NCBI GenBank assembly: GCA_028710495.1
Contig: JAQUST010000009.1
Coordinates: 24,552 to 58,509 of the forward strand
Source: Clostridia bacterium
GTDB taxonomy: Bacteria > Bacillota > Clostridia > Christensenellales > CAG-917
Direction: 5' to 3'
DNA: 33,958 nucleotides
Of this stretch, positions 8,688 to 16,460 are shown piece after piece (within the stretch, counting starts at the first letter, position 1; each line of letters opens with the position of its first letter). The position numbers and the translations under genes are program-made. The notes beneath the pieces were generated by a model. That model was not told the DNA's origin. It was given only the letters and a program-made list of their open reading frames with translations, and did no database searches.

Positions 8688-9776
8688 ATGAAACTAGGCG
8701 TTGTAGGATTGCCAAATGTTGGCAAAAGCACATTATTTAATGCAATCACAAAAGCGGGGGCGCAAGCCGCCAACTATCCTTTTTGCACAATAGAACCAAA
8801 TGTCGGAGTTGTTGCCGTGCCGGATGTAAGGCTTGACAAACTTGCGGCTTTATACAACAGCAAAAAAGTCACGCCAACCTCGCTTGAATTTGTGGACATT
8901 GCAGGGCTTGTCCGCGGAGCATCAAAAGGTGAGGGACTGGGCAATAAATTTTTATCACACATTCGCGAAGTCGATGCAATTGTGCATGTAGTGCGTTGCT
9001 TTGAGGATGCAAACATCATTCACGTTGACGAAACAGTAGACCCGTTGCGCGATATTGAAACAATAAATTTCGAGCTTATTTTTTCAGATATGGAAATGCT
9101 TGAACGCAGAATTGCCAAAGCCACCACTTATATAAAAACTGGTGACAAAAAATATCAGGAAGAACTCGACAAGTTGAACAAACTTTATGCGCAACTTGAA
9201 GCAGGAAAACCAATTCGCACGCTTGAAATGGACAGCGATTTCCGCGAGTATGTGAAAGGACTTTTCCTTCTCACCACAAAGCCCGTCATTTATGCGGCAA
9301 ATGTCAGTGAAGATGAAATAGGCGAGGAAAATGCTTTTGTGAAATCAGTTCGTGAAGTTGCCAAGCAAGAGCATGCGGGGGTTATCGTATTGTCGGCAAA
9401 GCTGGAAGAAGATTTGGCAGCGCTTTCCGATGACGAGCGCAAAATGTTTTTTGAAGAACTTGGAATAACGAAGAGCGGACTCGACCAACTTATTTCGGCT
9501 TGCTACTCATTGCTCGGGCTTATCAGTTATCTCACAGCAGGAGAAAAAGAAACACGAGCGTGGACAATCGAAAAGGGAACCAAAGCGCCACAGGCGGCAG
9601 GCAAAATTCACTCCGATTTTGAAAGAGGATTTATCCGTGCAGAAATAGTAGACTATCAAACATTGATTGAATGCAAATCCTTCAATGCAGCCAAAGAAAA
9701 AGGTAAAGTAAGAAGTGAAGGCAAGGACTATGTTATGCAGGACAACGATGTGGTACTATTCCGCATAAATGTCTAA
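8688..9776 (+). CDS. ychF: Redox/ribosome-associated ATPase YchF (OLA1 family)
   Basis: A TRAFAC-class, Obg-related P-loop protein that binds ATP more readily than GTP and associates with ribosomes. I start it at ATG 8688, after GGGAGG, rather than the upstream TTG of the ORF track, giving 362 residues, the family length. Visible parts are the P-loop GLPNVGKSTLFNAIT at residue 7, the YPFCTIEPNVG switch I, DIAGLVRGASKGEGLGN (switch II), the coiled-coil insertion (about 125-195) and the C-terminal TGS domain ending RSEGKDYVMQDNDVVLFRINV. The nucleotide-specificity motif NVSE replaces NKxD, as usual in YchF. It is monocistronic or followed at a distance by argS. Confidence 0.97.
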   Translation: MKLGVVGLPNVGKSTLFNAITKAGAQAANYPFCTIEPNVGVVAVPDVRLDKLAALYNSKKVTPTSLEFVDIAGLVRGASKGEGLGNKFLSHIREVDAIVHVVRCFEDANIIHVDETVDPLRDIETINFELIFSDMEMLERRIAKATTYIKTGDKKYQEELDKLNKLYAQLEAGKPIRTLEMDSDFREYVKGLFLLTTKPVIYAANVSEDEIGEENAFVKSVREVAKQEHAGVIVLSAKLEEDLAALSDDERKMFFEELGITKSGLDQLISACYSLLGLISYLTAGEKETRAWTIEKGTKAPQAAGKIHSDFERGFIRAEIVDYQTLIECKSFNAAKEKGKVRSEGKDYVMQDNDVVLFRINV

Positions 9777-9799
9777 AAAAATCCTCTCATTTATAAAAA

Positions 9800-10010
9800 G
9801 TTATTGTTTGAGTTTCGAAAGATTTAGTATTTGAAGAAGTGAAAGATGCGGCATTTAATAGTGGCAGTATTGCATAGAAGAAGCGAAAGATATGCTATTG
9901 AAAAATTGATGTTATTTCGCTGAACAAATGAAGAAACTGCATTTGACAAAACGAAAGATATTGTCTTGAAGAAACAACAACGGAAACAAAAAATTAAATT
10001 CAGGTAAAAA
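9800..10010. repeat. Degenerate repeats in the argS leader
   Basis: Between ychF and argS the motif gaagaag(t/c)gaaagat(g/a) and related gaaagat segments recur about four times (near 9817, 9834, 9880 and 9952) with loose spacing of roughly 40-70 bases. No coding potential or terminator is visible. Confidence 0.4.
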
Positions 10011-10029
10011 GATAAAAGGAAAAATTCTA

Positions 10030-11715
10030 ATGTTTGAAAATGAAATCTTGAAAAGAATAAAGGTTGAAGGTTTTGAAGCAAGCGACCTTGTTTCTATGCT
10101 CGAAGTGCCAAAAGATACTGAAAAGGGTGACATCGCGCTTCCGTGTTTTCGCTTTGCAAAGGCACTCAGGAAATCGCCTGTGCAGATTGCAAACGACCTC
10201 AAAGAAAATTTTGATGATTGCAGATTTTTAGAAAGCGTTGAAGCCGTCGGGGGCTACTTAAATTTCAAACTTAATCGTGTGGCGGTGGCAAAAGAGCTAG
10301 AAACCGTTTTGCAACAAGGCGAAAATTATGGCGCATCAAAAGAGGGCGCTGGCAAAACTGTCTGCATAGATTTCTCATCTGTAAATATTGCAAAACCTTT
10401 CCACATAGGTCATTTGTCAACAACAGTAATAGGCGGCGCTCTTTACCGTATATTTGAAAAGCTCGGTTACAAAGTTGTCGGAATAAATCACTTGGGAGAT
10501 TGGGGCACACAGTTTGGCAAACTTATTGTTGCGTTCCACAAATGGGGCAATCGTGAAGAAATTGAAAAAGGCGGAGTTGTTGCGCTAAACAAAATATATG
10601 TGAAATATCACCAGGAAGCGGAAAAAGACCCTTCTTTGGATGATGAGGCGCGTGCGTGGTTCAAGAGAATTGAGGATGGCGACAAAACTGCGCTTGATTT
10701 GTTTTATTGGTTCAAAGAAATCACTTTGCTGGAAGTAGGCAAAATTTACGACCGCTTAAAAATCAAATTTGACAGCTATGACGGTGAAAGCTTTTACAAT
10801 GATAAAATGCAACCTGTGCTTGACATTCTTGAGCAAAAAGGATTGCTTGTGGAAGACAACGGAGCAAAGATAGTGAAGCTTGACGACTATGATATGCCCC
10901 CATGTCTTTTAGTCAAAGCAGATGGCGCAACGCTGTATGCAACCCGTGATTTGGCGGCGGCTTACTATCGCCGTGCCACCTATGATTTCACGAAGTGTTT
11001 ATATGTTGTTGCCTATCAGCAAAATCTTCATTTCCGCCAGTTATTCAAAGTTTTGGAGCTTATGGATTTTTCAGGCTATGAGGATATGGAACATATCAAT
11101 TTTGGAATGGTGTCGCTTGAAGACGGTTCAATGAGCAGTCGAGAAGGCAGAGTAGTATGGCTCAAAGATGTGCTTGACCAGGCAGTCGACAAAGCAAGAT
11201 TGATTATTAGTGAAAAAAATCCCAATGCAGAAGATTGCGAACAAATTGCAAACAGTGTTGGAATAGGAGCGGTAGTTTTTTCCGCATTATGGAACAACCG
11301 CATAAAAGATATTGTTTTTTCGTTTGACAAGGTTCTCAACTTTGATGGTGAAACAGCGCCGTACATACAGTACACCCACGCAAGATGTTGTTCACTTCTC
11401 AGAAAGGGAGGCGAACCTGATGTTTTAAAAGTAGATTACAATGCTATTGCCAACAACGAGGGCTATGAAGTTGTAAAGTCAATTTTGGCATTTCCAAACG
11501 CTATTGAGCAGTCAGCGCAAATGCGTGAACCTTGTGTAGTGTCTCGCCATATTGTCGACCTTGCCGAAAAATTCAATAGGTTTTACATTTCAAACCGTAT
11601 TGTTGATTGCGAAGAATGCGAGAGAGATGCACGCTTGTTGCTTGCAAAAGTGACCGCGCAAACCCTTAAAGCAGGACTAAGTTTGCTAGGGATTGACGCA
11701 CCCGTCATTATGTAA
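10030..11715 (+). CDS. argS: Arginyl-tRNA synthetase
   Basis: A class I synthetase that charges tRNA-Arg. The 561-residue length and the N-terminal additional domain (about 1-95) are typical. The HIGH motif lies in SSVNIAKPFHIGHLSTTVIGGALYRIFEKLGYKV, followed by NHLGDWGTQFGKL; the KMSKS equivalent is DGSMSSREGRVVWL. The C-terminal DALR anticodon-binding domain spans about 445-561 and ends in LLGIDAPVIM. An AAAGGA site precedes the ATG. In many relatives dnaA, not argS, precedes rpmH; here argS ends just seven bases before the -35 box of the rpmH promoter. Confidence 0.97.
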   Translation: MFENEILKRIKVEGFEASDLVSMLEVPKDTEKGDIALPCFRFAKALRKSPVQIANDLKENFDDCRFLESVEAVGGYLNFKLNRVAVAKELETVLQQGENYGASKEGAGKTVCIDFSSVNIAKPFHIGHLSTTVIGGALYRIFEKLGYKVVGINHLGDWGTQFGKLIVAFHKWGNREEIEKGGVVALNKIYVKYHQEAEKDPSLDDEARAWFKRIEDGDKTALDLFYWFKEITLLEVGKIYDRLKIKFDSYDGESFYNDKMQPVLDILEQKGLLVEDNGAKIVKLDDYDMPPCLLVKADGATLYATRDLAAAYYRRATYDFTKCLYVVAYQQNLHFRQLFKVLELMDFSGYEDMEHINFGMVSLEDGSMSSREGRVVWLKDVLDQAVDKARLIISEKNPNAEDCEQIANSVGIGAVVFSALWNNRIKDIVFSFDKVLNFDGETAPYIQYTHARCCSLLRKGGEPDVLKVDYNAIANNEGYEVVKSILAFPNAIEQSAQMREPCVVSRHIVDLAEKFNRFYISNRIVDCEECERDARLLLAKVTAQTLKAGLSLLGIDAPVIM

Positions 11716-11721
11716 AAACAG

Positions 11722-11750
11722 TTGACAGTCCGCGCTCTTTCTTATATAAT
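11722..11750 (+). promoter_or_regulatory. Perfect sigma-A promoter of the rpmH operon
   Basis: TTGACA (11722-11727), a 17-base spacer and TATAAT (11745-11750) match the sigma-A consensus at every position. It drives rpmH and probably rnpA-yidD-yidC-khpB-mnmE. Confidence 0.92.
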
Positions 11751-11796
11751 AATCGAGCGTATATTATAATAATTATCCTAAATGGAGGAGACCAAA

Positions 11797-11931
11797 GTGA
11801 AAAGAACATACCAACCTAAAAAAATACATGCTTCAAGAAAGCACGGATTTATGGAAAGAATGAGCAGCAAAAGCGGTAGAAATATCCTTGCAAGACGCAG
11901 AGCAAAGGGCAGAAAAGAATTGTCAGCTTAG
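11797..11931 (+). CDS. rpmH: 50S ribosomal protein L34
   Basis: This gene is absent from the ORF track because it is short. It starts with GTG at 11797 after a strong GGAGGAG site and encodes 44 residues: [18 protein letters not shown], then [25 protein letters not shown]. This is the canonical L34 sequence, a basic protein of the large subunit. It is the first gene after the consensus promoter and lies 20 bases before rnpA, the nearly universal rpmH-rnpA pairing. Confidence 0.97.
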   Translation: MKRTYQPKKIHASRKHGFMERMSSKSGRNILARRRAKGRKELSA

Positions 11932-11951
11932 TTTTAAGCGGCTATTTTTCT

Positions 11952-12290
11952 ATGCAGAAGCAGTATCGTCTAAAATCAAACGGCGCTTTCCGATTTGTCT
12001 ACCGAAAGGGGACGAGCGTTTCAAACAAAAGTATGGTGCTGCTCTTTACAAAATCAACGAGAGGACTTCATATCGGGTTTTCAGTTAGCAAAAATGTGGG
12101 AAATAGCGTGACACGAAATCGTGTCAAGCGTTTGTTAAGAGAGAATTTCAGAGCAATGATTGACGAGGTAGACCACGGTTTTACTTATGTTGTCATTGCA
12201 AGAGCCGAACTTAGTGAGATGGATTTCCATCAAATCGGGGTTGCATTGCGCGATGTTTTGACGCGTGCGGGAAAGCTGAGGGCGCTATGA
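11952..12290 (+). CDS. rnpA: Ribonuclease P protein component
   Basis: The protein subunit of RNase P, which helps the RNA subunit bind and mature the 5' ends of precursor tRNAs. The 112-residue product has the conserved N-terminal RLKSNGAFRFVYRKG, GFSVSKNVGNSVTRNRVKRLLRE (the family RNR..R/K basic signature) and a typical alpha-beta C-terminus. It overlaps yidD by four bases (ATGA), indicating translational coupling. Confidence 0.95.
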   Translation: MQKQYRLKSNGAFRFVYRKGTSVSNKSMVLLFTKSTRGLHIGFSVSKNVGNSVTRNRVKRLLRENFRAMIDEVDHGFTYVVIARAELSEMDFHQIGVALRDVLTRAGKLRAL

Positions 12291-12529
12291 AATATTTTAT
12301 GTTTTTGTTCCTCAGACTTTACAAAAGATTTTTATCTCCGTTTATTGGAAATCAATGTATTTATACACCGACTTGTTCGATGTATATGTATGATGCTATC
12401 AAGCGCTATGGCGCGATTATAGGCTGTGCAATGGGCACAAAAAGATTATTGACGTGCACACCCTTCCACCGCGGAGGCTTCAATCCCGTTCGCGAAAACT
12501 ATCGAGGAAAAATCAAATGGCTCATTTAG
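12287..12529 (+). CDS. yidD: Membrane protein insertion efficiency factor YidD
   Basis: An 80-residue membrane-associated protein with the DUF37 signature: an amphipathic N-terminal helix LFLRLYKRFLSPFIG, then CIYTPTCSMYMYDAIKRYGAIIG and TCTPFHRGGFNPV. The three conserved cysteines are present. It supports YidC-dependent membrane insertion in studied bacteria. It overlaps rnpA by four bases and yidC by 13 bases, so the three are tightly coupled. Confidence 0.93.
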   Translation: MKYFMFLFLRLYKRFLSPFIGNQCIYTPTCSMYMYDAIKRYGAIIGCAMGTKRLLTCTPFHRGGFNPVRENYRGKIKWLI

Positions 12530-13698
12530 ATTATTGCCGACAGAGAAAACTTAAGGTTTATGCCATATGCCTTTTGATGCTTGTTGCGCTTTTTGCATTT
12601 TCAGGATGCAATGCAAGCAACAACACCGTCAACTTGGCAAACGGAGTTCAAGAGCCGACGCATTTTATGGCGAAGTTTTTGATGGTATTGAATGACGGGG
12701 TAGGCAATTTCGGTTGGACAGTTGTTGCATTCACAGTTATTTTGAAAGTTATACTTTCGCCGTTCGATTTTTGGCAAAAGCACATAACACGCAAAAACGC
12801 AAAGATTATGGCGCGTATGAAGCCACGCCTTGATGACATCAAAGCAAAGTGCGGAGATGACAAAGCGCGTTACAATCAAGAGCAAATGGCTCTTTACAAA
12901 AAAGAAAAATATTCTACTTTTGGCGCATGCCTTCCAACGTTGATAACGCTTGTAGTCTTTATTGTTGTTTTCTCTGGCTTCAGCCAAATGGTTGCATATC
13001 AAAACGGACTTGTTTATCAAAACGCACAAACCACTTTCAACACAACTTATGCAGAAAAAAATGATGAGCTTTATACTGCCTATTACGATGACTTGTCAGA
13101 ACTTGAACAAGCACAGTCGGAAAAGATTGCAGAAATTGAAGCACTAGCGCATTACAATGCAATTGACCTAGCTCAAACAGCAGTCGCTGAAAATTATGAA
13201 ATGCCCTCATTTCTTTGGGTAAACAACATTTTTGTTCAGGACACTTGGAAGAATGCCGTTCCTGATTATCAGACTTTTTCGGGACAATCAGGGTTTGCGC
13301 AGGCAAAAGTTGAAGGCGTCACAATAGACGAATATCAAACAGTTATGGGCAAAGTTCTTGGCACAGGCGGATATGGCAGCAACGGAAGTTGGAACGGTCT
13401 TTTGATTTTGCCACTGCTTTCAATCGTGCTAAACTTCGTCTCACAAAAACTTACAATGAAAGCACAAGGACCACAACCGACTGCAGAAGGCGCAGGCGGA
13501 ATGGCTTCTTCAAAAATGATGCAATATATGATGCCAGTTCTTATGGGAGTCTTTGCATTGATGTATTCAGCGGCGTTCACAACGTATATTTTTGTTGGTG
13601 CAGTCTACACGATTGTTTTCCAACTTGCATACAATCTTTTTGCTTCAGTAGTGGACAAGAAAAAACTTTCAACAGTTTCATCACGCAGAATCAACTAA
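12517..13698 (+). CDS. yidC: Membrane protein insertase YidC (lipoprotein form, enlarged external loop)
   Basis: It inserts and folds membrane proteins. I start at ATG 12517 (MAHLDYCRQR), after a GAGG site inside yidD, rather than the upstream GTG of the track, giving 393 residues. A lipoprotein signal ends at the lipobox FAFSGC. The 60KD_IMP core follows: GWTVVAFTVILKVILSPFDFW, the cytoplasmic hairpin with conserved Arg/Lys residues (KHITRKNAKIMARMKP, QEQMALYKKEK), CLPTLITLVVFIVVFSGF, and two final membrane segments around LLILPLLSIVLNFVSQ and MMQYMMPVLMGVFALMYSAAF. Between the second and third core helices lies an external insertion of roughly 110-120 residues with an acidic helical stretch (DDLSELEQAQSEKIAEIEAL). 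Common Firmicutes YidC proteins are nearer 260-290 residues, so this insertion explains the extra length. Confidence 0.93.
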   Translation: MAHLDYCRQRKLKVYAICLLMLVALFAFSGCNASNNTVNLANGVQEPTHFMAKFLMVLNDGVGNFGWTVVAFTVILKVILSPFDFWQKHITRKNAKIMARMKPRLDDIKAKCGDDKARYNQEQMALYKKEKYSTFGACLPTLITLVVFIVVFSGFSQMVAYQNGLVYQNAQTTFNTTYAEKNDELYTAYYDDLSELEQAQSEKIAEIEALAHYNAIDLAQTAVAENYEMPSFLWVNNIFVQDTWKNAVPDYQTFSGQSGFAQAKVEGVTIDEYQTVMGKVLGTGGYGSNGSWNGLLILPLLSIVLNFVSQKLTMKAQGPQPTAEGAGGMASSKMMQYMMPVLMGVFALMYSAAFTTYIFVGAVYTIVFQLAYNLFASVVDKKKLSTVSSRRIN

Positions 13699-13713
13699 GG
13701 AATAGGAGAAAAT

Positions 13714-14688
13714 ATGAGAAAAACGATTGAAATGAATTCGGCAACGGTAGACCTTGCGATAGAAGAGGGTTTGTTGGAGCTTGGCACAACGATTGAAAAG
13801 GTTGAAGTTGAAATCCTTGCAAAAGGAGGACTTTTTCAAAAAGCAGCAATCAAGATGACAACAATAGAAACTCCGTCCGACATTGCCGCAGAATTTGTCA
13901 ACGGTATACTAAAGAATATGAACTTGAATGCAACCGCCACGGCAGAAGAAAAAAGCGATTGTATTTATGTAGAAATAAACGGCCCGGACAGTGGAGTCGT
14001 AATCGGTTATCGTGGAGAATCACTTGATGCTATTCAGTATTTGACTCTCACAGTTTTGAACAATGGCGAGAAAAACAAATTCAAAAAAGTAGTTGTCAAC
14101 GCAGAAAATTATCGTGAAAAAAGAGAAGAAACTCTGATAGGTCTTGCCAATCGTCTTGCAGACAAAGCTTGCCAAATGAGCAAAAAGATTGTGCTTGAGC
14201 CAATGAATCCATACGAACGCAGAATTATTCATGCGACTCTTCAAAATAGCGAACAGGCAGAAACCACAAGTGAAGGTGAAGAACCAAACCGTCATGTAGT
14301 GATCATTCCCAAAGGCGTCGAGATTTTGGGAACGATAGATGCCAAACGCGAATTTGTTCGCGACAACCGTTCAAGCGGAAACCGTGACCATAGAAATTCG
14401 GGAAGCCGTGACGGCAGAACGGGTGGCGGAAGTTATGCACGAAGCGGAAGCGGAAGTTCAAACGGAAGCTATGCACGAAGAGATGACCATCGAAGCGGTG
14501 GAGAACGCAGAGAGCGCACAAACAGCGCAGACCGCACTCCGCGTGACAGTTATGATGACTATGACAAAATAGAAGCAAAACCGCAAGTGAGCGCACCTGC
14601 AAGTGATTTTGCACCACTTGAACCAATAAAAAAGGTTGGAGCTCCAAAGTTCAAGAGTTTTGGCGGAAAGAAGAGATTTCCGTTTTAA
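13714..14688 (+). CDS. khpB: RNA-binding protein KhpB/Jag with an Arg/Gly/Ser tail
   Basis: A cytoplasmic RNA-binding protein linked in Firmicutes to cell elongation and division control. The N-terminal Jag_N domain (MRKTIEMNSATVDLAIEEGLLELG...KGGLFQKAAIKM) is followed by a KH domain with GVVIGYRGESLDAIQYL (GxxG near residue 93) and an R3H domain (ANRLADKACQMSKKIVLEPMNPYERRIIHATLQ). After about residue 208 comes a disordered tail rich in R, G, S, N and D (RSSGNRDHRNSGSRD, SYARSGSGSSNGSYARRDD) of about 115 residues. The core is certain; the tail is unusual and could add RNA contacts (inference). The stop codon overlaps the mnmE start by one base (TAATG). Confidence 0.95.
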   Translation: MRKTIEMNSATVDLAIEEGLLELGTTIEKVEVEILAKGGLFQKAAIKMTTIETPSDIAAEFVNGILKNMNLNATATAEEKSDCIYVEINGPDSGVVIGYRGESLDAIQYLTLTVLNNGEKNKFKKVVVNAENYREKREETLIGLANRLADKACQMSKKIVLEPMNPYERRIIHATLQNSEQAETTSEGEEPNRHVVIIPKGVEILGTIDAKREFVRDNRSSGNRDHRNSGSRDGRTGGGSYARSGSGSSNGSYARRDDHRSGGERRERTNSADRTPRDSYDDYDKIEAKPQVSAPASDFAPLEPIKKVGAPKFKSFGGKKRFPF

Positions 14689-16322
14689 TGAGCACCATTG
14701 TTGCTATCGCAACAGCGCTCGGAGCGGGCGGAATAGGAATTGTTAGATTAAGCGGCGAAGATGCTTTGCAAATTGCAAACGGCATCTTCGCCGTTGTGCG
14801 TTCATCAAAAAAAGAAATGCTGAGAGCTGAAGAAGTAAAGCCCGAAGAAGTAAAGCCCGAAGAAGTAAACCCCGAAGGAATAAAGCCCGAAGGAATAAAG
14901 CCCGAAGGAATAAGTTCTGATGATAAAAATAATAATCACAAAAATATTATAGAAGAAAGGAATTTCTGTACACAATCAAAAAATATTGAGGAAAGTAGAA
15001 ATTTGTGTACACAAACAAAAAATGCCCAAAATTTTTTATCAAACCAACTTGGGCAAGAACCATCAAAACTAATATTTGGTGAAGTGAGATGTTCTGAATT
15101 TTCAGATAAAGGCTATGCGGTATATTTCAAAGCGCCAAATTCATTTACGGGTGAAGATGTAGTTGAATTCCAAATTCACGGCGGAGTGAGGATTTTGGAC
15201 GGCATTGTGCGTGAATGTGTGAAACATGGCGCAGTGCCTGCACAGAAGGGAGAATTCACAAAACGCGCTTTCTTGAACGGCAAGATGACCTTGGCGGATG
15301 CAGAGGGTGTTGTAGATATGATAAACGCGGAAAGCGCATCAGCAGTCCGAGCGGCTTACAAACTTATGGACGGTGAGTTTGGCAAGCAGATGAAAACAAT
15401 CGAAGCCAGACTATTTGAGCTTATTTGCGGACTTGAGGCAAGTTTGGATTTTCCCGATGAAATGGAAGATGAGGTTTTGCCACAAACGCCCGCTGTGATA
15501 AATGGAATTATTTCTGAAATAGACAGCCTTATTCAAACTGCTGATGAAGGTCGAATTGCAAAGCACGGGCTAAAAATAGTTCTTGTTGGAAGCACCAATG
15601 TTGGCAAATCATCGCTAATGAATGCAATTCTAAAACGCGAAAGAGCAATTGTCACCGCAACGGCGGGCACAACGCGCGACCTTGTGAGCGAAAGCATTGA
15701 GTATAAGGGCGTAAAATTCAATCTTGTTGACACCGCAGGTATCAGAGAAAGTGAAGATGAAATTGAGCAAATAGGTGTGAAACGCGCAAAGGATGAAATC
15801 AAGAGTGCCGACCTTGTGCTGTATGTTAAAGATGCGAGCGCTTCAAGCGGAAACAGCGGAAACGGCGGAAACAGCGGAAACAGCGGAAACAGCACTCAAA
15901 ATACTATACAGAATGCAAAACAGCAGTCTGAATTAGAAAAGTTGTTCAGCGACAAAGTAGTATTTATTGTTGAAAACAAAAGTGACAAAAGAGATGCAGA
16001 ATACGGCAGAAATTGCGATACTTTCAAAATAAGTGCAAAATTTAGCAAAGGAATAAATGTTTTACTTGACGCAATATATGAAATGTTCAAAACAGGTGGA
16101 GTTGAAAGCGGAGAAGTAGTAACAAGTGAAAGACATTTATCTGCGCTTGCAAGAGCAAATGATGCGCTTGAAAACGCAATCAACGGGTTACAAAACAATA
16201 GCACAGATTGCACCTTGATTGACCTAAAATGCGCAAGTGATGCGCTTGGCGAAATCACTGGAACGACGGCAAGTGAAGAAATAATCGAACAAATTTTTTC
16301 TCGATTCTGTGTCGGGAAATAG
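14688..16322 (+). CDS. mnmE: tRNA modification GTPase MnmE with two repeat insertions
   Basis: With MnmG it adds the (carboxymethyl)aminomethyl group to wobble U34 of certain tRNAs, using tetrahydrofolate and GTP. The folate-binding N-terminus (IVAIATALGAGGIGIVRLSG), the G-domain motifs (P-loop GSTNVGKSS, GTTRD, DTAGIRE, NKSD) and the C-terminal catalytic CVGK are intact. At 544 residues it is about 85 longer than usual. One insertion (about residues 45-125) interrupts the N-terminal domain and starts with six PEEVK/PEGIK repeats, continuing with two related segments (ERNFCTQSKNIEES, SRNLCTQTKN). The second (about 386-415) is a GNS-repeat linker in the G domain between the switch II region and NKSD. 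Since all motifs survive, I infer a functional enzyme with flexible insertions rather than a pseudogene. Confidence 0.95.
   Translation: MSTIVAIATALGAGGIGIVRLSGEDALQIANGIFAVVRSSKKEMLRAEEVKPEEVKPEEVNPEGIKPEGIKPEGISSDDKNNNHKNIIEERNFCTQSKNIEESRNLCTQTKNAQNFLSNQLGQEPSKLIFGEVRCSEFSDKGYAVYFKAPNSFTGEDVVEFQIHGGVRILDGIVRECVKHGAVPAQKGEFTKRAFLNGKMTLADAEGVVDMINAESASAVRAAYKLMDGEFGKQMKTIEARLFELICGLEASLDFPDEMEDEVLPQTPAVINGIISEIDSLIQTADEGRIAKHGLKIVLVGSTNVGKSSLMNAILKRERAIVTATAGTTRDLVSESIEYKGVKFNLVDTAGIRESEDEIEQIGVKRAKDEIKSADLVLYVKDASASSGNSGNGGNSGNSGNSTQNTIQNAKQQSELEKLFSDKVVFIVENKSDKRDAEYGRNCDTFKISAKFSKGINVLLDAIYEMFKTGGVESGEVVTSERHLSALARANDALENAINGLQNNSTDCTLIDLKCASDALGEITGTTASEEIIEQIFSRFCVGK
14829..14918 (+). 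repeat. 15-bp minisatellite inside mnmE
   Basis: Six consecutive 15-bp units, GAAGAAGTAAAGCCC drifting to GAAGGAATAAAGCCC, encode EEVKP/EGIKP pentapeptides. The unit length is a multiple of three, so copy-number change keeps the frame. Confidence 0.93.
15849..15893 (+). repeat. 9-bp minisatellite inside mnmE
   Basis: Five consecutive 9-bp units of GGAAACAGC (one GGAAACGGC) encode GNS tripeptides in the G domain. The repeat is in frame and lies between switch II and the NKSD motif. Confidence 0.93.
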
Positions 16323-16460
16323 GAAATATATTTTTAAAATCAAACTATAAACTAGATTTTAGCAACAAAAATATTAAGCAAGAAAGAAACAATTTTGGCA
16401 ATCGAAATGACAAAGCAAACGAAATTATCGTTTTATACATACAAAAAGAGAATATAAACT

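Noticed and set aside
11716-11796. Possible oriC next to rpmH
   Set aside because: Only a promoter is visible; no DnaA-box cluster or dnaA gene.
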